64,000 nucleotides of DNA from Sipunculus nudus (lineage: Eukaryota; Annelida; Sipuncula; Golfingiida; Sipunculidae). The position numbers and the translations under genes are program-made. Each line of letters starts with the position of its first letter. The stretch's first letter is position 1. The notes below the pieces were generated by a model that was not told the DNA's origin, did not search any database, and saw only the letters and a list, made by a program, of their open reading frames with translations. Positions 11,789 to 24,899 of this stretch are shown one piece after another. The stretch covers positions 63,277,118 through 63,341,117 of the forward strand of contig CM049317.1 in NCBI GenBank assembly GCA_026874595.1, written 5' to 3'.

Positions 11789-11990
11789 TGACCACGGAGT
11801 TACCGGGAAACTTCAGCCGGGAAAAGGTTTTACTCCGGGTTATCAAAGTAAGAATTGCTCTGTTACTGTTACTCCAAGTAATTCATCGGATACTACCAAC
11901 CAAACTTCTGAAAGTGTAACCCACGGATATTCTTTAACCAGCGCCCAGGTGACATATAATGACGTATATCACCATAGAGTTATTTCTATT
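11789..11990 (+). repeat. Direct repeat, right copy
   Basis: Second copy of the sequence at 8192-8390, with a 5-bp insertion after AACTTCAGCC and scattered substitutions. The two copies flank the decayed LINE. They could be ends of a tandemly inserted element or a duplication of the host site. Confidence 0.8.
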
Positions 11991-12129
11991 ATAGGAAGGT
12001 TTTAAACAGAAAGCACTCTGTCCTCCTGAGCCAGGGGCCAGGGCAATACAATTCATAGGGACAGGTTTGACTTCGGATTGTTCTCTCCTTCTGTATTTTA
12101 CCGTCTTGATAGAACTCTTTTGCTAGCTA

Positions 12130-12156
12130 TACACACACACACACATACACACACAT

Positions 12157-12208
<52 letters not shown>
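12130..12208. repeat. (CA)n/(TA)n compound microsatellite
   Basis: A short CA-rich run passes into a long TA run. Frames through it are low-complexity artefacts. Confidence 0.9.
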
Positions 12209-12212
<4 letters not shown>

Positions 12213-12408
12213 CCCACCTGCGGCGTATTTCCCTTTGTTCTAACTGTACGTTCAAATCTGCTTGCATCACAGGGTCATGAAAAGTGACCATGCATGTGAA
12301 GTTGCATGGTGACTTTCCAAATTTGGCATACAACTGGTGCGTAGCCGAAAAAAAATATATGACATGCGTGAACTTCCACCAAGGTGGCGGGGCATGTGGG
12401 ACAAATCA

Positions 12409-12495
12409 GTTATAGCCCAATGAAATGTAGAGCAAGCCATGTGACACAAGCCTCGCAAACCTCACGGCTTGCATTACATTTCATTGGGCTATAAC
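12409..12495. repeat. Fold-back hairpin, 21-bp perfect arms
   Basis: The 21 bases at 12409-12429 are the exact reverse complement of 12475-12495 (arm core AGCCCAATGAAATG). The stem continues inward with mismatches through GCAAGCC / GGCTTGC, leaving a short loop near 12444-12458. It is probably a small fold-back or MITE-type element; no coding frame. Confidence 0.85.
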
Positions 12496-12499
12496 CAAT

Positions 12500-13309
12500 A
12501 CTGAGAGCTATTTTATCCATCAAAAGTGTAAATTTATAGTGGATAAGATATTAACAGGAATAAAATATTAACAAAATGATCAGTGTAACATTATTTGGTT
12601 AACCATTTATTTTTTTACCAATTCATCCTCAGGTACGCAAGTTCCAGCTGCATGGATGGTTCATCTGGCATGTCAATTAAACGTATATCAAAAAGCTGAA
12701 TCAATAAAAGTGACTTAGATCACTTGCAATAGCCGTGTCTCGCTCCTGAAATTTCCTGTTGTGTGTTTGTGTGTATTTTAAACATATTGAGTGAATATAA
12801 TAACACTATTTATCCAGATATGTTTTTCATATAAAAATTATATTATCTATAGTTCTTATTAAATGTTAAAATGCTACTGATATTATTATTATCATCACTA
12901 TTAATTGCAGTAGTTGTATTGGCATGAGTGGTGCTAGTAGCAGTCGTACTATTGGCATTAATTTTCCAAACGCGCGGATGGCATGTATCCCTATGAAAAC
13001 CCTCGCATCCAAAATATAATTACATGTTTTGAATTTACGCTCTTTACACAGCGCTTTACCTATAGGGGTGCTTCCTATATCGTTATATCAGTAACTTCTT
13101 TTAGAAGCTTAAGATTTCCGCTGACTCAGGAGCGTACAAAGAAAACATGAACGGTAGTGATGTATACATAGCAATAGTACATACATAGCTCTATGTAAAT
13201 ATTTAGAACCATGCGTGTTCAGTAAGTAAATTATATATAACTATATACAAAATATTTATTATTTTATATAAATTATATATAAACTATATACATATATATA
13301 TAAATATGA

Positions 13310-13340
<31 letters not shown>

Positions 13341-13438
13341 AATTATAGTAATAACAATATCGTTTATTTCAGACTCGGTCTATAAATGATATAAATAAGA
13401 GAAATGTGAACAAAAATGACAAATGCTATACATTTTAC

Positions 13439-13504
<66 letters not shown>

Positions 13505-13608
13505 TGCCTGATCAGTGCAACATGATGCACGAAACTACGTAGTATTAATAAAATCTGTCTGACAAAAGTTGATTCTTCTATACGTATAATTCTCTTTGAG
13601 TGTGTATG

Positions 13609-13656
<48 letters not shown>

Positions 13657-13849
13657 GATAGATATATTTAATTATTGTTTCATAAGCTCTCGACGCACAC
13701 AGGCTTCTTCGCCAATTGGTTTCTGTGCCCTTGCGTTTCGAAAGCCTGTTTAATTAAATAAGTTAGTCTATCTAAAAGATGTCTCACTGTCTCTTTACCT
13801 ACTCTTCAACTAAAGACTTGTACTGCTCTACCATATATTATTATTTTAC

Positions 13850-13893
<44 letters not shown>

Positions 13894-15490
13894 GCATTTA
13901 AACACACACACACTTTGAAAACCGTATACATAAACGAATAGTTTTGAAAGTTAACACCAAGTACAATAAACAATACACCTGCATGATTCATATTCATGAT
14001 CTTACAAGTTCATATGTGTACATGCTACGCAGCCGCAGGTAGCTTGGTCATTAACTGCCACAGAGACATTCCATGTTCATATAAGAATACACTGGGCTCG
14101 TTTCTTATCTGAACGACCAGCCAGCATGGTATATTTTCTATATTTTCTTTTGGATATAAAGTGCAATTGTGAACAAGAGCCAGATCAGAAATGCTTATCA
14201 GGTCAGCAATCATTTTGTTTCTTTGTGTATACCGAGGAAAAAAATTAGAAATAAAGAACCGTTGTTATATTCACTTATTCGGTCAATATTCCCAGGTTCA
14301 TTCGTGTATAAATGGCTTTATGTTTGTGAATATTCCTTCATGACGTTCCTGAATCCGGATCATGCACCGGGTGAACACAAAAATCATCTTTTTTTTTTAT
14401 TGGCCCTTTCCCGTAATGTATGCCCTAGCATTTCAATAGATTTCGTTCATGATTGCGCGATTTACGATGTGAACAAACACAGACAAAGACTAACACAAAA
14501 GGAAATGAACGCAGTCCCTAAAAAATTTAATTAGTATGTGTTATTTAGTGGTTGTATAAACTAAGATATCAAATGATAGAAGAGGGTTTAGAATGCATCT
14601 GTCAATTAATGTTTCAGTTAAAATGAAGATTCTTTTGGTCTGTTTTGCTTTTCGCTTGATATATTGTAATTTGCTGACAATATTGATTAATAAAACACTT
14701 TAATTTTAAATGTTCATAAATGAATATAAACACTGACCATTCATGAAAATCAGAGTTAACTTTTTTTAATATGTTGCATATTCTATATGTTACCATTATA
14801 TATATGTACTCCATGTATATCGAGGTACAATTATTTTTTAATGGTGGCCTTTAGGAAGCCGGGAGTACACAGTAAAACTGTAAACTTGCAATGTATAAGT
14901 ATTTATTTGTGGTATATACTGTCTGCATAGTCAAGTATGTATCTATTATTAAAGCTTTAATCATATTAATCATAATCAGTTTCCATGTATTACTCACATT
15001 TACTTCCCTCATCAAAATTTTAGTTTTAGCAGAAACCTCTCTATCGTGTACATGTAAGGTTTACCCACTCATAACAACTTAGCATTCAAACGAAAGTTTA
15101 GAAGACAGACATTCTTGTATGATTTTAAGAATTAGACTCCATGATACACCGCTTATCCAAACATTTATAGTAATTATTATACTAATATTAGGATGGATGT
15201 ATAATTAAAGGGATTTGACATTTCCTTTACTGACTGTTGTGTAGTTTTTATATAGCATTGCATTATATGTAGTTAGTTGATGAGACAAGATGATATAAAT
15301 ATCACTGTTATTCTCAATAATAACTTGTAACTTAAGTTTTTCTTTATGATTTCATTCCCTGAGTGAGACTGATTTACTGTTTCATCGTCAGAGCTCCCCT
15401 GGGTAACACCCAGTATTGATGAAATTACCAACTCGGCAATGTCAACGAGACGACACCTGTAACAAATAACACAAGTACACAAGTAAGGCA
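12500..15490. other. AT-rich non-coding interval with several TA tracts
   Basis: TA microsatellites lie at about 13443-13498, 13616-13653 and 13854-13889, with TA/AAT-rich sequence at 13240-13345. The longest non-repetitive frame (14169-14534, plus, 121 codons) has no recognisable domain, signal peptide or splice context and is not called as a gene. Confidence 0.5.
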
Positions 15491-15514
15491 TATATCATGC
15501 GTAACATCTCTGTT

Positions 15515-15997
<483 letters not shown>

Positions 15998-16422
15998 CAA
16001 AACAAAACAGGGGTTTGTTAAACCGAGTCATTTCGTTACTTTGTTTTCTGTTAGCAGTCAGCATATGTAACTAGAGATACAAGAGCGACGGTATGCAGTC
16101 TTTACTTAACCTACATTTTGCAGAAATATTCTGCATATTCCCGCGGCTATATTCCCAGAGGGGAATAACATTGTCATCGTCACTCGGAATGGAATGCCTA
16201 TCGATTTGTCCATATACAGCCAATACAACAAACGCATAAACACATCTGTGCCGGTCGTACACGCACTTAAGAGGAATTTGTTTTTCTCTTAAATCGAATT
16301 CATAACCTGGTGCCTTGAGAATGACTCGCCAGAGAAAATTCTGAAGAAAAAGATGATTACAAAGACATAATGTACATGTTTGGAAATGTTGAGTATTACT
16401 CCCTGCATTATACAAAAGTGCT

Positions 16423-16423
<1 letters not shown>

Positions 16424-16492
<69 letters not shown>
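16424..16492. repeat. (TA)n microsatellite
   Basis: Pure TA tract of about 68 bp. A G-run with a GGTGGG repeat is at 16590-16607. Confidence 0.9.
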
Positions 16493-16495
<3 letters not shown>

Positions 16496-16609
16496 AAAAG
16501 TGCCGATTTGGAACCTTTCCATTAATGCTGCGACATGATTCAAATGAACACATGTTTTAAATGGAGACATTTTTGTTGGGGCGTAGATAGGGGGGGGGGG
16601 GTGGGTAGG

Positions 16610-19570
16610 GCATTTTAGGCACATGTGTAGATGTGTACAATCACCCCCGCCCAAGGTTTCTATAAAGTAAAAAGCAAAACTTAAGTAATTATCCAATGGA
16701 TGCAAGTTAATAATAATACTATTTATAATGAATGTTTTGAGGTGTTAGAAGTAACAGCTGTCTTGCGTCGTGAAACATACAAGGATCGTTTATTCATTAT
16801 TTAGAGTTTAACCACAGGTTTCCGTATATTTTTTATCTGCAATGGAGATACGCTCAAAATATTTAATTACAGTCTGACTGTAATTACTATTATCGTAATT
16901 TTAAGTATACAATTTAATATGCAGACTAGGACCTCTATAGCTCTAAAGCTATATGATAATCTTTTTATCATATGAATTAATATGTTTAATTATTCTTTAA
17001 ATAACCCATTTTTATAATTTTAATGCATTAGGGCAAAAACACGGTAAAGCAGCGAAAAAGGAAACAATTTAATCAAAAAAATTAAATTTACTGTATTTTC
17101 ATTATCCATACATCATTTTCCTTACGTTCTCTGGTTTGTTGATTGAATAGGAAAATAAATTAAATAAGTTTATTTTAGGATTTTAAAATTTTATTGAAGG
17201 AACATCATATATTAAAAATCGTTCCAATATAAGAGGTCAGTGTAGACATAGTCTATATATTCTGTATTGCTTATATAGGATACCAAATAATTCTTGATCT
17301 TACAGGTATAGTTATGTACTTTTTAGACAATATGTATAAAGGGAAATAATAAGAAATTAAAAAAAAGACAGATGAACCAAGAAAACCCTTTCGAGAATAG
17401 TTAAAAGTTCTTTTACACATTTAAAACTATATCTTATATAGAATCACATAACAGAATCATTGCAAACAAGCATTCATGTCATAAAAATAAGTAGATATGT
17501 TTAATGGTCTTCTTTAAGTATTTGATCAGAAAACATAGAAAAGCTGAGAGAAAAAACGATTGCAGATCTATCATTAATGTTCAGTTGTAAAAACTCAACA
17601 TATAAATCTCAGTTGTAATGTCTTATAAATCAATAAATTTGATTGCTTTCATATGCTGCTTAGAAGACCCCTTAACATTAGCACAAATATTTGTCAATTT
17701 GAAATATCTAGTTTGGGTCAGGAACAGTGGGTCAGGGAGGGAAAATTAAATATTTTTTACATAAGTTTTACCAGGGTATAACTTTGTAAATTTTCAATTT
17801 TCCATCTGTCTTAAAAGTCAAAAACCCTTAAAAGTGTAGAACAACCCCTCAAGGCATCATGTATTCAGAATGAATAGTTAAAAAGTAATAACTTACGGGA
17901 AACATACCACTTTGGCAACATTTTTTTGCAGAAAATTAGCACCTTGTCCATTTGTTAGGTTTAAGTCTCCGAATTAAAAAAAATGCAGATACATTACTTT
18001 AAATATTTTGCATTTTTAACCATTGGGAAACTATTAACATGAATTATTAGGCAAGTCAGGGATGGTCATTAAGGAGGTATTTGTTGGGTTCATGTGGAAT
18101 GAACAAAAAATGAAAACTATTCATACAAATTTGACACCCTTTTTGTAAAAAAAAGAAAACTTAGTATCATCAAAATTATTATTTTCTCTGTAATATAATA
18201 AAAGTTGAACACATTAGAATGAATTAAATTTGTTTTTATCTCATGTTAGCTCTGACTCCAGTTCTAAAATGGACCTGATTTACATCATATGCTGTGGCTG
18301 CCAAAGGCAGATATTGACATTTATCGAAATTGCTGAGTAAATATGTGTCCTAGCTTAAAAAAAAGTTGAAACTGCTGCATTTACTTGACAATTAAAGAAC
18401 ACTTATAGTGTTTTCTTTATAAAGCCAGACCATTGTGGCTAATGGTGAGTTATAAAGTCACTCCAACAAGTTCCTACTTCTTTAAGGCAAGTTCTGCCCC
18501 CCTGTAGTAAACTATTGAATCTAAAGCCAGAGCATCAGCATAAGAAGTAAAGCATACTTCTGAAAGTTAACCTTCAACATGAAAATTTTAAGCAATTTTG
18601 AAACTCCAGCCTTATATTATATACATACTGTTTCACTAACTAACTGCGTTTCGACTTTGCAAACAGAAGCCAGAGGAGGCACAGAACATCCGGGAATTTC
18701 GTTGACAAGAAACTTCTGCGACATTTAGCACATAAAGCGTTCATACTACTGCACCGTTTAGGAGAATAATAACATAACAAGTTTGTTTCTTTTCTGCGTT
18801 TTACCTGACTCCCACATATGATCATCATTACATGGCATAACAAGAAATGACTCAAATGATGAAAAAAATATATATATACAGTTTACTTCCGATAACCCAT
18901 TAGGTTTTATTTCATTATTTACCGTGCTTGATAAAACCCTTTTAATCAAGCTTTGAAAAGAAAGTTTGCTTAGTAATTCATTTTCCGCATATCTGCAGGT
19001 TTTACCCGTTTATTATTTATTAGCCTTCTTGATATTAAGGTTTTTTACGAGTGATTTATCATTTATCTATTTATTGGTTTATTCATTTAGTTGTGGATTC
19101 ATTTATTTGTTCATTTACATTATCACATCTTCTAGACTTAAATACTAAAAGGAATACATGATACTAGTTCTATTCTAAATCATTTGGCAGTGTATACTGT
19201 CATGATCAAGATGATATCTAGATACCTGATCTTATGATCATCGATTTTCATGGTTAAAATTTAAAACAGAAACAAAATACAAAATATTACTGTCATGAAA
19301 TAATGTGTAGGACAATTTGTTTATTGCTGAAAGTAGAGAGATAGACTGAGAGTTATTAAATTGCCCGAGGTAATCCATATTGTGTTATTTTGTTATTTTC
19401 TCTCATCCCCTTCGGCCTATGATTTTTAGTATTTTCGTGTTATCTCCTTGAAGGCTTGATATCTCCCTCATTGAACAATGTACATATTTGAAATATTTAT
19501 TACTATATATCATACAATGAACTTGCCATGCACACAAACACCCACATAATTATATATAAACATATATATT
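16610..19570. other. AT-rich anonymous interval
   Basis: No gene, exon or transposon terminus recognised on either strand. Composition is strongly AT-rich between 16.8 and 18.6 kb, with only short random open frames. Confidence 0.4.
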
Positions 19571-19573
19571 TAT

Positions 19574-19587
19574 ATATACATACACTC

Positions 19588-19667
<80 letters not shown>
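19574..19667. repeat. (TA)n microsatellite
   Basis: Imperfect, then pure TA tract of about 90 bp. Confidence 0.9.
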
Positions 19668-19670
<3 letters not shown>

Positions 19671-20010
19671 AAACATGAGTTTGAAGCACATGACGTGTTT
19701 GATACACGTGTAAACCATGTCTCCAAATTAAAATCATGAATTTAAAAGTTTATGCAGTTTTATCACCAATCGCGCATGACGTAATTTAATGTGAACTAAG
19801 TTTCATGTTGTGTTAGGATGGTAACAATAGTGATTACCATTTATTTGACATATCTGAAACTTGTCTAAATTTAAACCGACACGTGTTTCCTACCTGAGTC
19901 ATGGTTCGGTAATTTACCGTTATTTTCGCTGCACAATATACATTTCACGGGCGTGATATTTTGCGTAGTGCTGTCAGCTGAATTTGTGCTGCGTGAATTT
20001 ATGTAAACAA

Positions 20011-20134
20011 ATGGAAATAACCGACGCAACACAGGTCAAAAAGACTTGGACATTTTACCAAGTTTTGGAATTGGTAACGGGAAACGTACAAGCAGGAACT
20101 GAAGCATGTGAAATCGTCCAGGAAATGTTGAAAG
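20011..20134 (+). CDS. Candidate first coding exon of an unrecognised gene
   Basis: ATG at 20011 opens 41 codons plus one base, ending AAAG|GTAAGT, a perfect consensus donor at 20135. The peptide begins MEITDATQVKKTW and continues FYQVLELVTGNVQAG, with balanced composition unlike the AT-rich random frames around it. An upstream in-frame ATG at 19984 exists but gives a less coding-like start. I do not recognise the family. The next exon must accept a one-base overhang (phase 1); the exon candidate at 24504 is phase 0, so at least one intermediate exon would be needed if they belong together. No domain, TM segment or signal peptide is visible. Confidence 0.5.
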
Positions 20135-20814
20135 GTAAGTATGCACCAGTTCATCAGTTGCCAACTTAGACATAACACCACTCGTCAGTAGTCGTACTTT
20201 ATAGTAATCTTGTAACAGTAAGAGAAAACTGTGAACCAACAAGAAAATTTTAATTTTGCTGTAAGGTTATTTGATGGTTTATAGAGAAGATAGTTTTTCC
20301 CATTAATTTCAAAGGCCCAAACAAGAAGCCAGAGGCTGTCTGTGAAAAGTTTGTGATTCTGTGAACTAACAAAAAAAATAATAATAGTAATAGATGCGGC
20401 AAGGAGATTTCGAAGGAATTTTCTATATCTTAGTACCAGTATGTACCTTGCAGGTCAGGATTACCTATGACACATTTTAATCCAGTTGATTACAGTGTTG
20501 TTGTTCTGGTAAGAAGGCAATGTATACTGTACACTGGTATTCCCCAAGAATGTTGTGTATATAGCAATATGCAATTAAGTGTAAAAATACATAAATTGAT
20601 TACAGTGAAGTAGAATTAACTGTTGACTTGGGGATATGTATGTGTCACCAAAACCGCTGCCGCTATCCAAATCACTGAACTGTGTCTCAGGTCATGGGCT
20701 CTACAGAACAAATATTCTTGGTATGATACGGCGAAATCTTCGTGGTTGGTTCAATATAAAAGTCATTTGAGAAAGTTGCAAGCTAGACCTGGTTTGCAAA
20801 GTTGATTTCACGAA
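20135..20814. other. Probable intron, no exon recognised
   Basis: Follows the candidate donor at 20135. A 60-codon frame at 20623-20805 (contains TKTAAAIQITELCLRSW) might be coding but lacks clear splice boundaries, so it is left unassigned. Confidence 0.3.
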
Positions 20815-21250
20815 GGTCGTTCTTCCCAAATAACCTCGCAAATCACCCACGGGATATGACTATTGGCCAATAATATCAAACAATGCTCGTGATCATGTTG
20901 AACGCTCGAAAGATTTCTCCGTAAAAGAGAGTGCCTTAAATTTAACCAAAAGGCGTTGTTCCTATACAACCAACGCAATAATCCGTGCGATATAATTATT
21001 AGCCAAAAGTATGAGACAATACCGATCACGTGTTATGATATGAACGCTTGGAAGATTTCTCCGTAAAAGGTAGTGCTGCATGGATCCTTGACCCTAGAGG
21101 TCGATCAAAAGGCGTTGTTCCTAAACAACCAACACAATCGTCCGTGCGATATAATTATTGGCCAATAGTATTAGACAATAAAGATCACGTGATATAATAT
21201 AAATGCTTGGAAGATTTCTCAATATAAGGGGGTGCTGCATCGACCCTTGG
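20815..21250 (+). repeat. Tandem repeat, about 150-160 bp, three copies
   Basis: Recurrent landmarks are GATTTCTCCGTAAAAG at about 20909 and 21052, with the variant GATTTCTCAATATAAG at about 21208, and AAAGGCGTTGTTCCTA at about 20948 and 21110. Each unit carries an ATTGGCCAATA-like or ATTAGCC variant (inverted CCAAT), a GATCA(C/T)GTG-like site (a CACGTG E-box in the last two units) and an AT-rich box. Confidence 0.8.
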
Positions 21251-21326
21251 CATTCCCTGCAGCGACTCGAGACCAAGCATTTTGGGTGATCGAGGACCAG
21301 GCATTTGCTGGCTTCAAGACTTCAGG
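21190..21326 (+). promoter_or_regulatory. Possible promoter and untranslated first exon
   Basis: The last unit of the tandem repeat has CACGTG followed by ATATAATATAAATGC, a plausible TATA-like element. Downstream sequence becomes GC-richer and non-repetitive from about 21235 to 21326, ending ACTTCAG|GTAAGT, a consensus donor at 21327. This is the layout of a TATA promoter with a short 5' UTR exon. No ATG-initiated frame is evident and the downstream acceptor is unknown, so this is inference. Confidence 0.3.
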
Positions 21327-21329
21327 TAA

Positions 21330-23400
21330 GTTGTGTACAAATGTTTCAGTAGGGATTGAAGTCTTAATAATATGACATATCTGGAAAGTAAGGACTAAAG
21401 GAATAACACATCTTACATAGTATAGTTTAGTTTTAAGCTTTCAGTAATTCACAATTGATATGTACTGTAAATAGTTTATTATTAAGCTTTTGTAATTCAC
21501 AATTCATATGCATAGTAAAATAGTCAATCATTTATCTTTATGCCATTCAAAATTTTTATGCACGGGGCTATAGGAATTTTCCAAATGTCATAACCTGTCG
21601 TCACGAAATTGAAGAAAGTTCTATTAAATATTAAACAACGGTTAGCATTAAGTGCTTCGGTGCCGTACCTAGTCAGTGGAAATTCCCCATCAGATTCTCC
21701 AGAAATTTGGTTTGTCCAGTGATATTTAATAAGCCATCTGCATGTTCTCAATCTCTTCCAATATATTGGAGTTTCGACAAATAAATTAGTATTATTTGAT
21801 TTTTTTTTTAATTTAATGTAATGAGTTCTGTTGGTTAAACAATGTTAAATTTAAAATTTTAGACGATTTTGTTTGACAACTTGTAGTTTCATCCTATTCT
21901 AGAATTATAAAACTAATTATGTTAAGAAGATTAAGAATGCTTAATTGTACCTGCGATTAAGCTATGGGTATAATAACCTATTAATTTATTTCACCTTAAG
22001 CACTATTAGTAAAATTATGTTTAAAGATTTGACACCCGTGGCCACATGGTTGATATACAGATCGGTTGGGTAATCAGAGCGCGGCTGCAAATGATTATTT
22101 TGGTTTAATTCACGTTTCTTATATATTTATATGTAGTAATCATGGGTGATAAACACGTATTAGTAACTTCTTCAACAAGTGCATGTACATTTAAAATTTC
22201 TGAAAACAAACTCGGTCGTTAATATAAAACGCCTAATCGATGTACAAAACCCAAACCACACATTATCATGCAGACCCGACGAATGGCTTTTATACACTCC
22301 CCACGGGTGCGTATCCCTTGGGGTGCCGTAGGGGGCCATGACCCCCCCCCCCCCCCGTCAGAGCGTTCACGTGTAACGGTAAGGATAGATTTTCCAGACA
22401 CCAAATATCTGCTAGGCAAGATATTTTATGATAAAAATGAAAAAAAAATGAAACTTTAAGCCATCTTTACATCAATTTTCGTTTTATTTTATTTTACACT
22501 TTAATTTGCAATCATTTATACTTAAAGATCTGACCGAGTGAAATTATGTATGCATTTATCGTGAAACTTGAAATAATAAATCATGCATCCCATTTTGAAT
22601 ATTCATGTATGCTGTTGTCACCGTTTGATTATTAAAAATGGTACAAGAATATCAGAATTCTAGGCTTATAATCAGCATATATTGGATTCAAATCAAGACA
22701 AGTCTCGTACAACATATAATTATATATTCAAGTTATATTCCATTTGTTTCATATATCTCACCGTTTTAAAAAAAAGTGATATATTGTGATATATTATACA
22801 TCATATTGTATAGTGTAATGTTTCACATACTGGTTACAAAAATGTTCTTATGTTTTGATTCCAATTTTTTATCAGTATTTGTCATCTCTAGCAAATATGA
22901 CGGAATGTGAATTCCATAGTGTCTGCCATCACTGATATTCAGCAAGGAATGAGTACTGAGTACAAATACTCATCTTTTTTTATTGAGTTCCTTTACCAAT
23001 ATCAAATGCATTTGTACATGGCTGACTCTTTTAAAGTGAGTACTCAAATCTAACAGCAGTCATGGTTTTGCTCTATTATGCATGTTCAAAGTATGTACAA
23101 AATGACTCATGTGCTCATTTAGTACTGAGCTCATAGTCTGACACACGTCACAGTATGGCTCTATCAAAGCAGGTACATGGCCGGCCAATTAAAAAATACT
23201 CAACTCTATCAGTCTCATAATAGGTAGCACATACAGTAATGGTGATGAACAGCTACCCTTTATAACTCATCCAAGTACATCTTGATTAGGTATTTGATAT
23301 TAGCATTTGTTTAATTTTGATTATCCACATCATTCCCTATCAAATATTTCAAATCAATTTCTTACATACCTTAAAAGAAGAAGAAAATATGATACACATA
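21330..23400. other. Non-coding interval
   Basis: No gene recognised. A G/C-rich patch with a C-run lies at about 22310-22356. The stretch 22900-23260 is enriched in GAGTACT/AGTACTC-like words but has no clean repeat period. Confidence 0.4.
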
Positions 23401-23428
23401 CGAACCCCAGCCAGAATCTACTAATCAG

Positions 23429-23563
23429 TCGTTCATCCATACGTGCACGTTTCATGTAAAACATTGTCATGGTCCAAAAACATCGGTTCACCAGGCGAGT
23501 GGCAGAACAACAAAATACGAATGGACCACTTCTTCCTGGGGACAAAGGAATAGTCCGTTATAA
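23429..23563 (+). CDS. Weak candidate terminal exon
   Basis: A plus-strand frame of 44 codons plus stop follows TACTAATCAG, which could be a branch site plus acceptor. It reads SFIHTCTFHVKHCHG and continues KTSVHQASGRTTKYEW to a TAA. Composition is more protein-like than surrounding frames, but an overlapping minus-strand frame (23545-23354) is also open, and no family is recognised. It could be an old transposon fragment in either orientation. Confidence 0.2.
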   Translation, partial: SFIHTCTFHVKHCHGPKTSVHQASGRTTKYEWTTSSWGQRNSPL

Positions 23564-24503
23564 TTATTCCTTTGTGGAATTGTGACTTTGACACTAAAAT
23601 ATATCATGGTTTTTCCGATTACCTCACAAATGTCATCAATTAAGGATGCAGTTTTATTCTATTCCTCTACAGATTTTCAACAAAATCTGTATATTACATT
23701 TTGCTTTAATTTTCTGTAAGACAATGCAATTTACAAAGTGGGTTCTTTTTTAAATGTAATTTATCTAAGAGATTTGTCATTTTTGCATCAGAGCTTCTTC
23801 CATGACAATTTACAATACTTAAACCCAAAAATGAATTTTTTATGGCTCTATTTTTTTTCACATTAGCAGTTATACGTTTGGCGTACAATTGACATAAACG
23901 ACATATGTATGAGTTTACAAATAACGCATGTGTCTGTTAACATGCCTAAGACTAATCCCTCAACTGATTACACTGAATAAACATTGTGTTTCACGATGTT
24001 GCCTGAACTTCAAATAATACAAAGCATATTTTATATAATTTTACCGTAGAATGCGTCTTTATACAATCGTTATATCTACGATATTTCCCAAACAAGAAGC
24101 TGTCGGACCTATGTTGTTTATCGGGAAAAAACTTCTCACTTAAATTTTCGTACACCCTGTATATGCCTCACGTCTTTTTCCAAAATTAATATTTTTTTTT
24201 GTATGGTTTCTGAAATAATTTTCATTCTTTGTTGATATTTTGGGGGAGAGTGCTCCTGAGAAAACTATTAAAAGTAACCGTTATGTCATGTAAGTGAAAA
24301 ACATGACAACAGTTCCTGCGAAACCTTAGGATGCGTCGTTTAGTCTCTATCAGCTCATTACAAACTTATTTATCAGATAGAGCCGTAGATTTTCCATGGG
24401 TGCAGCTAGTATTCTTTATTACTGTCCTATTTGGCATTAGTGTCGTAAATACGTGCTCTATATTTGCTCCATTGACTTAATTATTGCATTTTACAATTCC
24501 AAG

Positions 24504-24619
24504 GTGCCGCAGCTCGATTTCGGCGTACAAGCCTGCAGTGTGAATGAGTGCATGCAGGAGGTTATCCTTGCTGTACACACCGTAGATAGACCTTCTGTAC
24601 TGCGTGGAGAATGTTTAAC
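24504..24619 (+). CDS. Candidate internal coding exon, unrecognised gene
   Basis: Acceptor TTTTACAATTCCAAG precedes 38 codons plus two bases, followed by the donor GTGAGA at 24620. The phase-0 translation starts VPQLDFGVQACSVNECM and ends VDRPSVLRGECL, with two closely spaced cysteines and mixed composition. The other two frames contain stops. It may belong with the exon at 20011-20134 through a missing intermediate exon. A polypyrimidine stretch ending CCGCTAG at about 24690 could start the next exon, but no frame there is decisive. Confidence 0.35.
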
Positions 24620-24899
24620 GTGAGAATATGTGAAGCACCGCCATTATTGTCCTTTACAAAACTCCAGTTCATCTATTTTTCCGCTAGGTATCGTCGTTGG
24701 ACGTGTTTGGAAGAAATTCAAGCAGGCCGGCCACCTATTATCATCAACTCGTGGATGTTAACAAAACTGCTGAGATCATGGGAACGGCGCATTTGGTTTA
24801 GTTTTACAAAAGCTTATAAGATATTTTATTTCTGTCTTATACATTATTGTGTCCCCAGACAAAGTCGAGATACTATTGGTTAAAGCACGGTCGCACCGC

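Noticed and set aside
14169-14534. 121-codon plus-strand ORF
   Set aside because: Longest non-repetitive frame in the window, but no domain, codon signal or splice context; expected by chance in this much AT-rich DNA.
24690-24883. Possible exon after CCGCTAG with three partly open frames
   Set aside because: All three frames look partly protein-like and none fits the preceding donor phase while ending sensibly.
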